The notes beneath the pieces are model-generated. The model was given only the letters and a program-made list of their open reading frames with translations. It was not told the origin of the DNA and made no database searches. From Streptomyces sp. YIM 121038 (GTDB taxonomy: Bacteria > Actinomycetota > Actinomycetes > Streptomycetales > Streptomycetaceae), in assembly GCF_006088715.1 (NCBI RefSeq), contig NZ_CP030771.1, positions 6,467,501-6,531,500 on the forward strand: a DNA stretch of 64,000 bases. The letters are read 5' to 3'. Positions within the stretch are counted from its first letter, which is position 1. Every line of letters starts with the position of its first letter. Shown here one piece after another: positions 33,278 through 41,632 of this stretch. The position numbers and the translations under genes were made by a program.

Positions 33278-33954
33278 CCTCGATCTTCCGTACCGTGCTC
33301 GGCGCCGACTTCGAGCGGCTCCATCCGCAGCTCCGGCGGCGGTTCTCCGTCGGGCTCGACAGCGGCGAGGCCTGCGTCGGATACGGCGTGATGGACCGGA
33401 TCTGGCACGGCCGCGGCTTCGTGAAGCCGTTCCTCGCGGTCGGCGCGACGCGGCACATCCTCGTCCCGCGCACCGGCCGGAACGTCCCCTTCACCATCGA
33501 GAACGTGCCGTACGCCGACACCTTCGGGCGTGAGACGGTGAGCTTCGTGCGCACCTTCCACTTCCCCGGGCGGGCCCGGCGCTTCGACGCCCAGATGGTC
33601 CTCGCCCCCGAGGGCGACCGCGTGCTCGACTACCTCGGCACGCACCAGCACCTCGCCAGCGACCTGCACTTCGCGGCCGAACCGGACGGCTCCCTCGTCA
33701 TCCGCTCCGGAGAGCACCGGTTCCGGGAGGGCCCGGTGGACGTCCGCGTGCCGGACCTCGTCGGCGGCGACGCCGAGGTGCGCGAGTCCTACGACGACGC
33801 CGCCGGGTGCTTCCGCATCCGGGTCCGGGTCGCCAACCGGTACGTGGGGCCGCTGTTCGGGTACGAGGGCCGGTTCCGGGCCGCGTACCGGGACGTGCGG
33901 GAGTGCGGGGTGCGGCCCGGTCTGCGGCCCGTGCGCGAGGAGGTGCGCGCGTGA
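33274..33954 (+). CDS. DUF4166 domain protein
   Basis: A 226-residue protein recognised as a stand-alone DUF4166 domain: TVLGADFERLHPQLRRRFSV, CVGYGVMDRIWHGRGFVKPF, VPYADTFGRETVSFVRTFHF and VGPLFGYEGRFRAAYRD. In other bacteria this domain is often fused to the C-terminus of saccharopine dehydrogenase-like oxidoreductases. No catalytic motif is known to me. Coupled by 4-bp overlaps to both neighbours, so it is made in step with the SRPBCC protein and the TetR regulator. Confidence 0.83.
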   Translation: MTSIFRTVLGADFERLHPQLRRRFSVGLDSGEACVGYGVMDRIWHGRGFVKPFLAVGATRHILVPRTGRNVPFTIENVPYADTFGRETVSFVRTFHFPGRARRFDAQMVLAPEGDRVLDYLGTHQHLASDLHFAAEPDGSLVIRSGEHRFREGPVDVRVPDLVGGDAEVRESYDDAAGCFRIRVRVANRYVGPLFGYEGRFRAAYRDVRECGVRPGLRPVREEVRA

Positions 33955-34580
33955 GCGCGGAGACCCGCGAGAAGCTCCTCCAGGGGGCGCTGCGCACGCT
34001 CACCGAGCAGGGCATCGCCAAGACGTCCGCGCGCAGCGTGGCGGCCGCCGCCGGGGTGAACCAGGCGCTCGTCTTCTACCACTTCGGGTCGGTCGACGAA
34101 CTGCTCTCGGAGGCCTGCCGGTACGGCACGGAGCAGCGGGTCGCCCGCTACCGGGACGCTCTCGCCGCGATCTCCACGCTCGGGGAGCTCCTGGAGTTCG
34201 GGCGGCGGATGCACGAGGAGGAGCGGGCCGCGGGGTCCGTGGCCGTGCTCGGGCAGCTGCTCGCCGGGGCGCAGACCCAGCCGCGGCTCGCCGCCGCGAC
34301 GGCGGCGGGGCTCTCGCTCTGGGTCGCGGAGGTCGAGGAGGTCCTCGTGCGGGTGCTCGGGGCGTCGCCGCTCGGCGGGTTCGTGGACGCGGTGGGGCTC
34401 GCGCGGGCGGTGGCGGCGTCGTTCGTGGGGATCGAGCTGTACGAAGGGGTGGACGCGGAGGGGGCGGGGCGGGCGCTCGACGCCCTGGAGGACCTGGGGG
34501 CCCTGGTCGCGGCCCTGGACGACCTGGGTCCCGTGGCCCAGCGGGCCGTGCGCCACCGCCTGCGGCGGGCTGTGCGCTGA
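33951..34580 (+). CDS. TetR family regulator of the SRPBCC-DUF4166 operon
   Basis: A 209-residue TetR protein: HTH core IAKTSARSVAAAAGVNQALV with the FYHFGSVDELL cap (~residues 22-55), then a helical ligand domain. GTG start overlapping the DUF4166 stop. As the last gene of the operon headed by three TTGAGCG palindromes it probably autoregulates the operon and may respond to a ligand carried by the SRPBCC protein. It could also act on cslA, which starts 140 bp downstream. Confidence 0.9.
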   Translation: MSAETREKLLQGALRTLTEQGIAKTSARSVAAAAGVNQALVFYHFGSVDELLSEACRYGTEQRVARYRDALAAISTLGELLEFGRRMHEEERAAGSVAVLGQLLAGAQTQPRLAAATAAGLSLWVAEVEEVLVRVLGASPLGGFVDAVGLARAVAASFVGIELYEGVDAEGAGRALDALEDLGALVAALDDLGPVAQRAVRHRLRRAVR

Positions 34581-34651
34581 CCTGGGCCCTCGTCGGGGCC
34601 TCGCCGGGGGCGCGGGGGAGCAGGAAACACCACCCGGCCAGCCCCGCCCCG

Positions 34652-34679
34652 TTCGACACGCCGTCGAAAGTGCCTTTTT
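34652..34679 (+). terminator. weak hairpin with T-run between tetR and cslA-like genes
   Basis: TTCGAC pairs with GTCGAA (5-base loop), followed a few bases later by TTTTT. A short stem, but one of few T-runs in the window. Confidence 0.45.
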
Positions 34680-34719
34680 GTTTGGTTATCGGCTCATTTG
34701 ATGACCAGAGGAGGGCGCT

Positions 34720-36495
34720 GTGCGGCCGGAGGGCTACGACTACGACACCCACAGCCGGCTGGCCGGTCCGCTCACGCAGCCCGAGGAGGGCCGCCACGGC
34801 TACCGGGTCCAGTACAGGTCGCTCCTCGCCGGCGAGCCCCGCCGAATACGCGCCGTCCTGCTGATGACGCTCGCCCCGCTGCTCACCGGCGTCCTGCTGG
34901 TGTACCTGGTCTGGCCCACGCACTGGACCGAGCGCGAGGGCGGCGACCGCTGGCTGGTCGGCCTCGATGTGACGATGCTCGTCGCGATCGGGCTCATCGA
35001 GCTGTTCATGCTGGTCAACGTCGTGTCGATCGCGCACGCGACGATGGTGGCCCGCGATCCCGTGCCGGTCGTGCCCGAGCCGGGCACCCGCGTCGCGTTC
35101 CTGACGACGTACGTACCGGGCAAGGAGCCGCTCCCCATGGTCCGCGCCACGCTGGAGGGTGCCGTGCGGATACACCACACGGGGCCGCTCGACGTGTGGC
35201 TGCTCGACGAGGGCGACGACGACGAGGCGAAGGCCCTGTGCGCGGAGCTCGGCGTGCGGCACTTCACCCGCAACGGCGTCCCGGAGTGGAACCGCAAGAA
35301 GGGCCCGCACAAGACCCGCACCAAGCACGGGAACTACAACGCCTGGCTCGCGATGCACGGCGACGACTACGACTTCTTCGCCTCCGTCGACACCGACCAC
35401 GTCCCGCTGCCGAACTTCCTGGAGCGGATGATGGGCTTCTTCCGGGACCCGGACGTCGCGTTCGTCGTCGGCCCGCAGGTGTACGGCAACTACGTCTCGC
35501 CCGTCACCAAGGCGGCCGAGTCGCAGCAGTTCCTGTTCCACGCGCTGATCCAGCGCGCCGGGAACCGCTACCGGGCACCCATGTTCGTCGGCACCAACAA
35601 CGTGGTGCGGATCGCCGCCCTGCGGCAGGTCGGCGGCCTCTACGACTCCATCACCGAGGACATGGCCACCGGCTTCGAGCTGCACCGGCACCGCAACCCC
35701 GCGACGCGGCGGCACTGGCGGTCCGTGTACACCCCGGACGTGCTCGCCGTCGGCGAGGGCCCGGCGTCCTGGACGGACTTCTTCACCCAGCAGATGCGCT
35801 GGTCGCGCGGCACCTACGAGACGCTGTTCAAGCAGTACTGGAAGGCGCCGTTCACGATGCCGCCCGGCCGTCTGTTCTCGTACACCCTGATGCTCGTCTA
35901 CTACCCGATGACGGCCGTCAACTGGCTCCTGGGCATCCTCAGTTGCGTCCTGTTCCTGTGGTTCGGGGCCTCGGGCACGCAGGTCGCCGCGTCCGTGTGG
36001 CTCATGCTCTACAGCGACGCCGCGGCCCTCCAGATCGGCCTCTACCTCTGGAACCGGCGGCACAACGTCTCGCCGCACGAACCCGAGGGCTCCGGCGGCC
36101 TCGCGGGCATGGCGATGTCCGCGCTCTCCGCGCCCATCTACGCCAAGTCGCTCGGCGCCGCGCTGCTGCGCCGCCCGAGCCGCTTCGTCGTCACGCCCAA
36201 GGGCTGCGGCGCCACGTCCGACCGGCTGCTCACCTTCCGCGTCCATCTGTTCTGGGCCGCGGTGCTCGCCAGTTCGCTCGTCGCCTCGTTCGTCCTCGGC
36301 CACACCCATGTGGCGATGCGCACCTGGGCCGTGCTCGCCATGGCCATCTCGCTCGCGCCGGTGACGGTGTGGGGCGTCACCGCCCTCAGGGAGCGCCGGG
36401 CCCGCAAGGCGGCGCGGCAGCGGCTCGCGGAGCGCGGGACCGACGGCGAGCCGGAGCCCGCGTTCGCCACCGGCACGACCACTGGAGGTAACTGA
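34720..36495 (+). CDS. cslA: CslA-like cellulose synthase family glycosyltransferase
   Basis: A 591-residue membrane GT2 enzyme. Two N-terminal helices (~45-65 and 82-107), then the catalytic domain with the four processive-GT signatures: D163 in LLDEG, D224-x-D226 in SVDTDH, TED at 312-314 and QQMRW at 357-361. Four or more C-terminal helices form the export channel. In S. coelicolor/lividans, CslA makes a beta-glucan-like tip glycan with DivIVA association and is operonic with glxA, exactly as here (4-bp gap). GTG start at 34720. The symbol is by family and operon context; this could be a second copy, as in S. coelicolor cslA lies elsewhere (SCO2836). Confidence 0.88.
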   Translation: MRPEGYDYDTHSRLAGPLTQPEEGRHGYRVQYRSLLAGEPRRIRAVLLMTLAPLLTGVLLVYLVWPTHWTEREGGDRWLVGLDVTMLVAIGLIELFMLVNVVSIAHATMVARDPVPVVPEPGTRVAFLTTYVPGKEPLPMVRATLEGAVRIHHTGPLDVWLLDEGDDDEAKALCAELGVRHFTRNGVPEWNRKKGPHKTRTKHGNYNAWLAMHGDDYDFFASVDTDHVPLPNFLERMMGFFRDPDVAFVVGPQVYGNYVSPVTKAAESQQFLFHALIQRAGNRYRAPMFVGTNNVVRIAALRQVGGLYDSITEDMATGFELHRHRNPATRRHWRSVYTPDVLAVGEGPASWTDFFTQQMRWSRGTYETLFKQYWKAPFTMPPGRLFSYTLMLVYYPMTAVNWLLGILSCVLFLWFGASGTQVAASVWLMLYSDAAALQIGLYLWNRRHNVSPHEPEGSGGLAGMAMSALSAPIYAKSLGAALLRRPSRFVVTPKGCGATSDRLLTFRVHLFWAAVLASSLVASFVLGHTHVAMRTWAVLAMAISLAPVTVWGVTALRERRARKAARQRLAERGTDGEPEPAFATGTTTGGN

Positions 36496-36499
36496 CGCC

Positions 36500-38479
36500 A
36501 TGGCCCTGCGCCTCTCGAAGCTCTCCCAGCGTTCCAAGAAGATCGCGTTCGGCGCCGGCGCGGGCGCGCTGCTCATCGGCCTCAACGCCCCCGCCGCCGT
36601 CTCCTTCGCCGAGGAGAAGTACCACGCGTACAAGATCTCCCGGCCCGGGTACAAGAAGAAGTACGGGTCGTGGCGGCAGATCGGCATTCCCGAGGAGTTC
36701 CGTACGAACGCCATCCACGCGGCGCTCCTGCACACCGGCAAGGTGCTGATCGTCGCGGGCTCCGGCAACGAGCAGAAGAAGTTCGACGCCGGGTCCTTCG
36801 ACACGATCCTGTGGGACCCGAAGAAGAACACCTTCAAGAAGGTGCCGACCCCGGTGGACTTCTTCTGCGCCGGGCACGCCCAGCTGCCCGACGGACGGCT
36901 GCTCGTCGCCGGGGGCACCGCCCGCTACGAGCTGCTCGACGGCGAGGTGGAGCGCGCGGGCGGCGGCATGCGCGTGAAGAACGAGAACCCGGACAAGCCC
37001 GTCGTCCTGAAGAAGGGCACCAAGTTCCGCTCGCCGTCCGGCGTCGAGTACATCAGCAAGTTCGACGTGGAAGTCCCCAAGGCCAAGCGGGACTTCCAGA
37101 TCACGTACTCCAAGTCCGGTGTGATGCAGCCCTGGAAGACGAAGGTCACCGCGAGCGAGGCCCGGGTCTTCGTGGAGGCCGCGCAGGAGGGCAGGGAGGC
37201 GGTCACCGAGAAGTCCGCGCAGTACGAGATCGAGGGCCTCACCGGCAAGGAGGCCGACAACACGTACGGCATCGCCGAGAAGCTCACCATGGAGAAGCAG
37301 GACTTCCAGGGCATCAAGGCGGCGTACGAGTTCGACCCGGTGGCCGAGCGGTACGTGGCCGTGGAGCCGATGGACAAGGCGCGCTGGTACCCGACGCTCG
37401 TGGGCCTCGACGACGGCCGGGTGCTCGCGGTGTCCGGGCTCGACGACGTCGGCGTCATCGACCCCGGCGACAACGAGATCTACGACCCGAAGACCAAGAA
37501 GTGGACCGACGGGCCCAAGCGCTACTTCCCGAGCTATCCGGCGCTGTTCCTCACCAAGGGCGGCAAGCTCTTCTACCCCGCGTCCAACGCCGGGTACGGG
37601 CCCGCGAACAAGGGGCGCAAGCCGGGCCTGTGGGACCTGGAGACCAACACCTTCACCAAGGTGCCGGGGCTCGCCGACCTCGACCAGACCGAGACGTCCG
37701 CCTCCGTGCTGCTTCCGCCCGCCCAGGACCAGAAGGTGATGATCCTCGGCGGGGGCGGCGTCGGCGAGTCGGACAAGGCCACGCGGCGCACGGCCGTGAT
37801 CGACCTGAAGGAGGCCGACCCCTCCTTCAAGACCGGGCCGCGGCTGCCGCAGGGCACCCGCTATCTGAACAGCGTGATCATGCCGGACGACTCCGTGTTC
37901 ACCACCAACGGCTCGTCCGACTACCGCGGCCGCAGCGGCAGCAACATCCTCAAGGCGCAGTTCTACGACCCCAAGGCCGACGGCGGGCGCGGCGCCTTCC
38001 GCACCGCGGCCGAGCCCACGGTGGGCCGCAACTACCACTCCGAGGCGCTGCTGCTGCCCGACGGGCGCGTGGCCACCTTCGGCTCCGACCCGCTCTTCGA
38101 CAACGAACAGAACACCAAGCTGGGCCACTTCGAGCAGCGCATGGAGATCTTCACCCCGCCCACGCTGCACAAGGCGGGCAAGGACCGCCCCGTCCTCGGC
38201 GAGGGCCCCGAGGCCCTGCCCGCGGACGGCCGCGCCACCTTCCGCACGCCGCACCCCGAGAAGCTCGCCTCGGCCCGGCTCATGCGCCCGAGCGCGGTCA
38301 CGCACACCACGGACGTCGAGCAGCGCTCCATCGCGCTCGGCCTGACGAAGGGCAAGGGCTCGGTGACGGTGGAGGTGCCGCGCGGCGACGCGGCGCTCGT
38401 GCCGCCCGGCTGGTACATGCTGTTCGTGACGGACGCCGACGGGGCCTCCTCCGAGGCCAAGTGGGTGCACGTCAAGTAG
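36500..38479 (+). CDS. glxA: GlxA-like copper radical oxidase (galactose/glyoxal oxidase family)
   Basis: A 659-residue extracytoplasmic enzyme with one N-terminal anchor helix (~15-35), a Kelch beta-propeller and a C-terminal immunoglobulin-like domain. Radical-site residues are visible: Cys123 in FFCAGH and Tyr297 in RWYPTL (the Cys-Tyr cross-link pair by alignment with glyoxal oxidase), axial Tyr512 and His513 in NYHSEALLLPDGRV, and His602 in VTHTTDVEQR. Trp296 is the stacking candidate. GlxA matures or oxidises the glycan made by CslA and depends on copper delivery (Sco/DtpA). Four bases after cslA, so co-transcribed; a complete active site. Confidence 0.92.
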   Translation: MALRLSKLSQRSKKIAFGAGAGALLIGLNAPAAVSFAEEKYHAYKISRPGYKKKYGSWRQIGIPEEFRTNAIHAALLHTGKVLIVAGSGNEQKKFDAGSFDTILWDPKKNTFKKVPTPVDFFCAGHAQLPDGRLLVAGGTARYELLDGEVERAGGGMRVKNENPDKPVVLKKGTKFRSPSGVEYISKFDVEVPKAKRDFQITYSKSGVMQPWKTKVTASEARVFVEAAQEGREAVTEKSAQYEIEGLTGKEADNTYGIAEKLTMEKQDFQGIKAAYEFDPVAERYVAVEPMDKARWYPTLVGLDDGRVLAVSGLDDVGVIDPGDNEIYDPKTKKWTDGPKRYFPSYPALFLTKGGKLFYPASNAGYGPANKGRKPGLWDLETNTFTKVPGLADLDQTETSASVLLPPAQDQKVMILGGGGVGESDKATRRTAVIDLKEADPSFKTGPRLPQGTRYLNSVIMPDDSVFTTNGSSDYRGRSGSNILKAQFYDPKADGGRGAFRTAAEPTVGRNYHSEALLLPDGRVATFGSDPLFDNEQNTKLGHFEQRMEIFTPPTLHKAGKDRPVLGEGPEALPADGRATFRTPHPEKLASARLMRPSAVTHTTDVEQRSIALGLTKGKGSVTVEVPRGDAALVPPGWYMLFVTDADGASSEAKWVHVK

Positions 38480-38497
38480 CCGACCCGCGGCGGCGGT

Positions 38498-39250
38498 TCA
38501 CGCGGGCACGAACGCCCCGTGCCGCAGGACGGGGACCTGGGTGCTCGCGTCCACCTCCGTCGCGACGGCCACGTCGTCGGCGAAGCCGTCGTCGGCCAGC
38601 TCCCGTCCCGAGGAGCTGTCCGCGACGGCCGCCCCGACGTCCAGGGCCGAGGCGAACGCCGCCGCGGCCGCGGCGGCCTCCGGCGAGAGCCCGGTGCCGC
38701 CGTGCTCGCCCAGGGCCGCGATCACCGCGCCCGCGCCGAGCAGGTCCTCGACGGCGGGCCGCAGGGTGCCGTCGGGCCACCGCTCGCCCGCCGCGATCAC
38801 CCCGACGGGCCGCTCGGCGGTGCCGAGGCCCTGCCCGGCGAGCCAGCGCCCCACGGCGGAGCCGTTGCGCAGCGACCCGGCGGCCACGTCCGCGCCGCCC
38901 GCCGCGGCGGCGATCGCCGAACCGTTGGGGGACGGCAGCACCAGGCGCTCGGTGAACGGGGCGCGCCGCAGGGCCGCCGGGGACAGCGACCACGGGGTGG
39001 CCTCGGTGACCGCCCGCCGCCCCACCGCCAGGCTGGCGTCCAGCTGCCGGGCGAACGCCGTGGCGCTCTCGTCCCGCCACGCGTAGGGGAAGACCCGCGC
39101 CCCGGCCTCCACCGCGACCGACACCGCCGTGGTGAAGGACAGCACGTCGACCACCACCAGGCAGGACACGGCCGGTGCCAGCTGCTTCGCCCCGGCCGGG
39201 CCCCACTCGAACCGAATGCCGTAGCCCGCTTGCGACAAGTCCTCGCGCAT
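38498..39250 (-). CDS. ComB-family 2-phosphosulfolactate phosphatase-like protein
   Basis: A 250-residue protein similar to ComB, which in coenzyme M synthesis removes phosphate from 2-phosphosulfolactate. The marks are CLVVVDVLSFTTAVSVAVEA, GARVFPYAWRDE, VLPSPNGSAIAAAA, then AAGERWPDGTLRPAVEDLLGAG. Streptomyces do not make coenzyme M, so the true substrate is likely another phosphate or sulfonate ester. It is convergent with glxA (stop codons 19 bp apart) and 55 bp from the GH6 gene, both on the minus strand; it could share its transcript. Confidence 0.85.
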   Translation of the reverse strand: MREDLSQAGYGIRFEWGPAGAKQLAPAVSCLVVVDVLSFTTAVSVAVEAGARVFPYAWRDESATAFARQLDASLAVGRRAVTEATPWSLSPAALRRAPFTERLVLPSPNGSAIAAAAGGADVAAGSLRNGSAVGRWLAGQGLGTAERPVGVIAAGERWPDGTLRPAVEDLLGAGAVIAALGEHGGTGLSPEAAAAAAAFASALDVGAAVADSSSGRELADDGFADDVAVATEVDASTQVPVLRHGAFVPA

Positions 39251-39305
39251 GTGCCCCGAGGCTGCCAGCCCCGGGGCACTTTGGCCAGAGTGATCAGCGG
39301 GCGGG

Positions 39306-40331
39306 CTACGCCTTCGCGTTGCGGACGAGCCCGAGCGCGTAGTCCGGCCACCACTGCCCGGCCGCGGGGCCGCCCCGGCACGGGCCGTCGGAGTCGCCGG
39401 GCCGCTTGATCCACAGATAGGCGTCGAGCAGCGGGTCGCCGGTCCTGTCGGTGGGCGGGGTGCCGAGGCCGCGGCCCGGCGGGTTGCACCAGGCGTCCTG
39501 GCGGTCGCCCGCGAGCGGGCCCCGGCCGTTGCGGCTGGTGTCCATGACGAAGTGCTTGCCGCCGATCGCCCCGGACAGCGTGCGGCCGTAGGCCTTGGTG
39601 GTCTCGTCGCTCTGGAAGTTGGAGACGTTGAGCGAGACGCCGTCGGCCGCGTCGACGCCCGCCTGCCGCAGCGGCTGCGTCAGCTTGCGGGCGTCGGCGA
39701 TCCAGCCGGGGTTGCCCGCGTCCAGGTAGACCTTGACGCGCGGCTGCCGCTTGAGCCGCTGGATCGCCTCGGAGAGCAGCTGGTAGCGCTCCTCGTGGTA
39801 CTGGCCCGGGGTGCAGCCGTCCACGATGTGCGGGATCGCGTCCGGCTCCAGGATGACCAGGGCCGGGCTCTCCCCGATGGCGGCGGCGAAGGAGCCGAGC
39901 CACTGCCGGTAGTACCCGGCGTCGGGGGCGCCGCCCGCGGAGTGCTGCCCGCAGTCGCGGTGCGGGATGTTGTACGCCACGAGCACGGCCGTGCGCCCCT
40001 CCTGGGCGGCGCCCGCGGTGGCCTCGCGGATGTCCGGGGCCGGGTCGTCGCCCGCGGGCCACACCGCCATCGGCTGCTCGGCGATCCGCTTGAGCGCCTC
40101 GGCGTCCCGGGTGCGGCCCTCCTGCGCCCACGCGCGCACCTGCCGGGCGGCCGCGCTCTGCGGGTCCACCCAGAAGGAGTGCGACGCCGCCTTCGCGCCC
40201 GTGGGGGGCGCGGCCTCCTTCTTGCCGGAGCCGCCGGAGTCGCCGGAGCCCGGCCCGGACGAGCACCCCGCCGCGAGCCCGAAGGCGGCGACGGCCGTGA
40301 GTGCCGTGAACGTACGGAGCAGCCGGTGCAT
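39306..40331 (-). CDS. GH6 endoglucanase lipoprotein (CslZ-like)
   Basis: A 341-residue lipoprotein: signal with lipobox LAAGC (Cys23), a short Gly/Ser linker, then a glycoside hydrolase family 6 barrel. Asp126 in NIPHRDC and Asp164 in ILEPDAIPH are the family catalytic Asp positions, and DAGNPGW and DTSRNGRGP line the cleft. It most likely trims the beta-glucan made by CslA, like the cslZ gene next to cslA-glxA in other Streptomyces. ATG 40331 gives the signal peptide. Minus strand; upstream is a ~280-bp stretch with no gene and no clear element, ending at the MarR promoter. Confidence 0.92.
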   Translation of the reverse strand: MHRLLRTFTALTAVAAFGLAAGCSSGPGSGDSGGSGKKEAAPPTGAKAASHSFWVDPQSAAARQVRAWAQEGRTRDAEALKRIAEQPMAVWPAGDDPAPDIREATAGAAQEGRTAVLVAYNIPHRDCGQHSAGGAPDAGYYRQWLGSFAAAIGESPALVILEPDAIPHIVDGCTPGQYHEERYQLLSEAIQRLKRQPRVKVYLDAGNPGWIADARKLTQPLRQAGVDAADGVSLNVSNFQSDETTKAYGRTLSGAIGGKHFVMDTSRNGRGPLAGDRQDAWCNPPGRGLGTPPTDRTGDPLLDAYLWIKRPGDSDGPCRGGPAAGQWWPDYALGLVRNAKA

Positions 40332-40615
40332 CCAGCCCCCTAGGGCGATGGTGACGTGACGTACGGGTGGGTGCCCGGCAATCGTGGCATAGGGGATTAA
40401 TCGGCCGGGGGCGCGACACCGCCGACGGAGCAGGGCGTCAGCCACCCGTCGGACACGCGGCGGGGCACGGGCCCCTGACGCTCCAGGGCGTCGGCACGGT
40501 CTGTCGCGCGGCCCTGGCCCTGGAGGTGCGCGCCACCGCTGCGCGCGCCCGCGTGCCCTCTGACCGGCGCACGCGCCCCGGAAAGCGAACGCGCTGCCGA
40601 ATCGTGAGACTGGGG

Positions 40616-40644
40616 CTGACCGCCCTGGGCCCGGCGGCTAAGGT
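40616..40644 (+). promoter_or_regulatory. candidate leaderless promoter of the MarR gene
   Basis: CTGACC (40616-40621), 17-bp spacer, TAAGGT (40639-40644); the GTG start follows at 40652, so the transcript would begin at or near the start codon. Confidence 0.5.
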
Positions 40645-40651
40645 CGACGCT

Positions 40652-41161
40652 GTGCCGAAGCCGCTCAGTCTCCCCTTCGATCCGATCGCCCGCGCCGACG
40701 AACTCTGGAAGCAGCGCTGGGGGTCCGTGCCCGCCATGGGCGCGATCACCTCCATCATGCGCGCCCAGCAGATCCTGCTGGCCGAGGTCGACGCGGTCGT
40801 CAAGCCGTACGGACTGACCTTCGCGCGCTACGAGGCCCTGGTGCTGCTCTCCTTCTCCAAGGCGGGCGAGCTGCCGATGTCCAAGATCGGCGAGCGCCTC
40901 ATGGTGCACCCCACCTCCGTCACCAACACCGTCGACCGCCTGGTCCGCTCCGGCCTGGTCGACAAGCGCCCGAACCCCAAGGACGGCCGCGGCACCCTCG
41001 CCTCCATCACCGACAAGGGCCGCGAGGTCGTCGACGAGGCCACCCGCGAGCTGATGGCCATGGACTTCGGTCTCGGGGTGTACGACGCCGAGGAGTGCGG
41101 CGAGATCTTCGCGATGCTGCGGCCGCTGCGCGTGGCCGCGCAGGACTTCGCGGACGAGTGA
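40652..41161 (+). CDS. MarR family transcriptional regulator
   Basis: A 169-residue winged-helix regulator: LTFARYEALVLLSFSKAGEL, then MSKIGERLMVHPTSVTNTVD as the recognition helix region, and wing NPKDGRGTLASITDKG. GTG start at 40652 with a likely leaderless promoter. It lies 66 bp upstream of the DUF3817 gene and close to icmA. In S. coelicolor a MarR gene occupies the same place (SCO5413). The ligand is unknown; an acyl-CoA-metabolism role is suggested only by its neighbours. Confidence 0.92.
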   Translation: MPKPLSLPFDPIARADELWKQRWGSVPAMGAITSIMRAQQILLAEVDAVVKPYGLTFARYEALVLLSFSKAGELPMSKIGERLMVHPTSVTNTVDRLVRSGLVDKRPNPKDGRGTLASITDKGREVVDEATRELMAMDFGLGVYDAEECGEIFAMLRPLRVAAQDFADE

Positions 41162-41227
41162 GCGCGGGGCGCGGCGCCCCGTAGGCCGCCCGAAGATCGC
41201 GTAAACCGGACGGTTACGCTCATAGTC

Positions 41228-41560
41228 ATGAAACGAAGCGTGCTGACCCGCTACCGGGTGATGGCCTACGTCACCGCCGTCATGCTCCTCATCCTCTGCG
41301 CCTGCATGGTGGCGAAGTACGGCTTCGAGAAGGGCGAGGACCTGACGCTCGTCGTCTCGCAGGTCCACGGCGTCCTCTACATCATCTATCTGATCTTCGC
41401 CTTCGACCTGGGCTCCAAGGCGAAGTGGCCGTTCGGCAAGCTGCTGTGGATCCTGGTGTCCGGCACCATCCCGACGGCGGCGTTCTTCGTCGAGCGCAAG
41501 GTCGTGCGCGAGGTGGAGCCGCTGCTCACCGACGCGTCGCCGGTCATCGCCAAGGCGTAA
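41228..41560 (+). CDS. DUF3817 membrane protein (second copy)
   Basis: A 110-residue three-helix protein (~12-31, 42-60 and 69-87) paralogous to that at 31710: VSQVHGVLYIIYLIFAFDLG, then SGTIPTAAFFVERKVV. ATG start at 41228. It follows the MarR gene and precedes icmA by 72 bp on the same strand, but the palindrome before icmA suggests separate control of the latter. Function unknown. Confidence 0.9.
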   Translation: MKRSVLTRYRVMAYVTAVMLLILCACMVAKYGFEKGEDLTLVVSQVHGVLYIIYLIFAFDLGSKAKWPFGKLLWILVSGTIPTAAFFVERKVVREVEPLLTDASPVIAKA

Positions 41561-41602
41561 CCGCACCGCCACGGGGCGTCCCGTGGCGGTCAGCCATCGA
41601 CA

Positions 41603-41624
41603 TTTACTAGGACGTCCAAGTAAA
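41603..41624 (+). promoter_or_regulatory. palindromic operator upstream of icmA
   Basis: A 22-bp inverted repeat, TTTACTAGGAC/GTCCAAGTAAA, 10 of 11 positions paired, centred 19 bp upstream of the icmA ATG. A typical size and form for a TetR-like repressor; the binding protein is not in an obvious adjacent gene. Confidence 0.8.
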
Positions 41625-41632
41625 TTGGAGTC

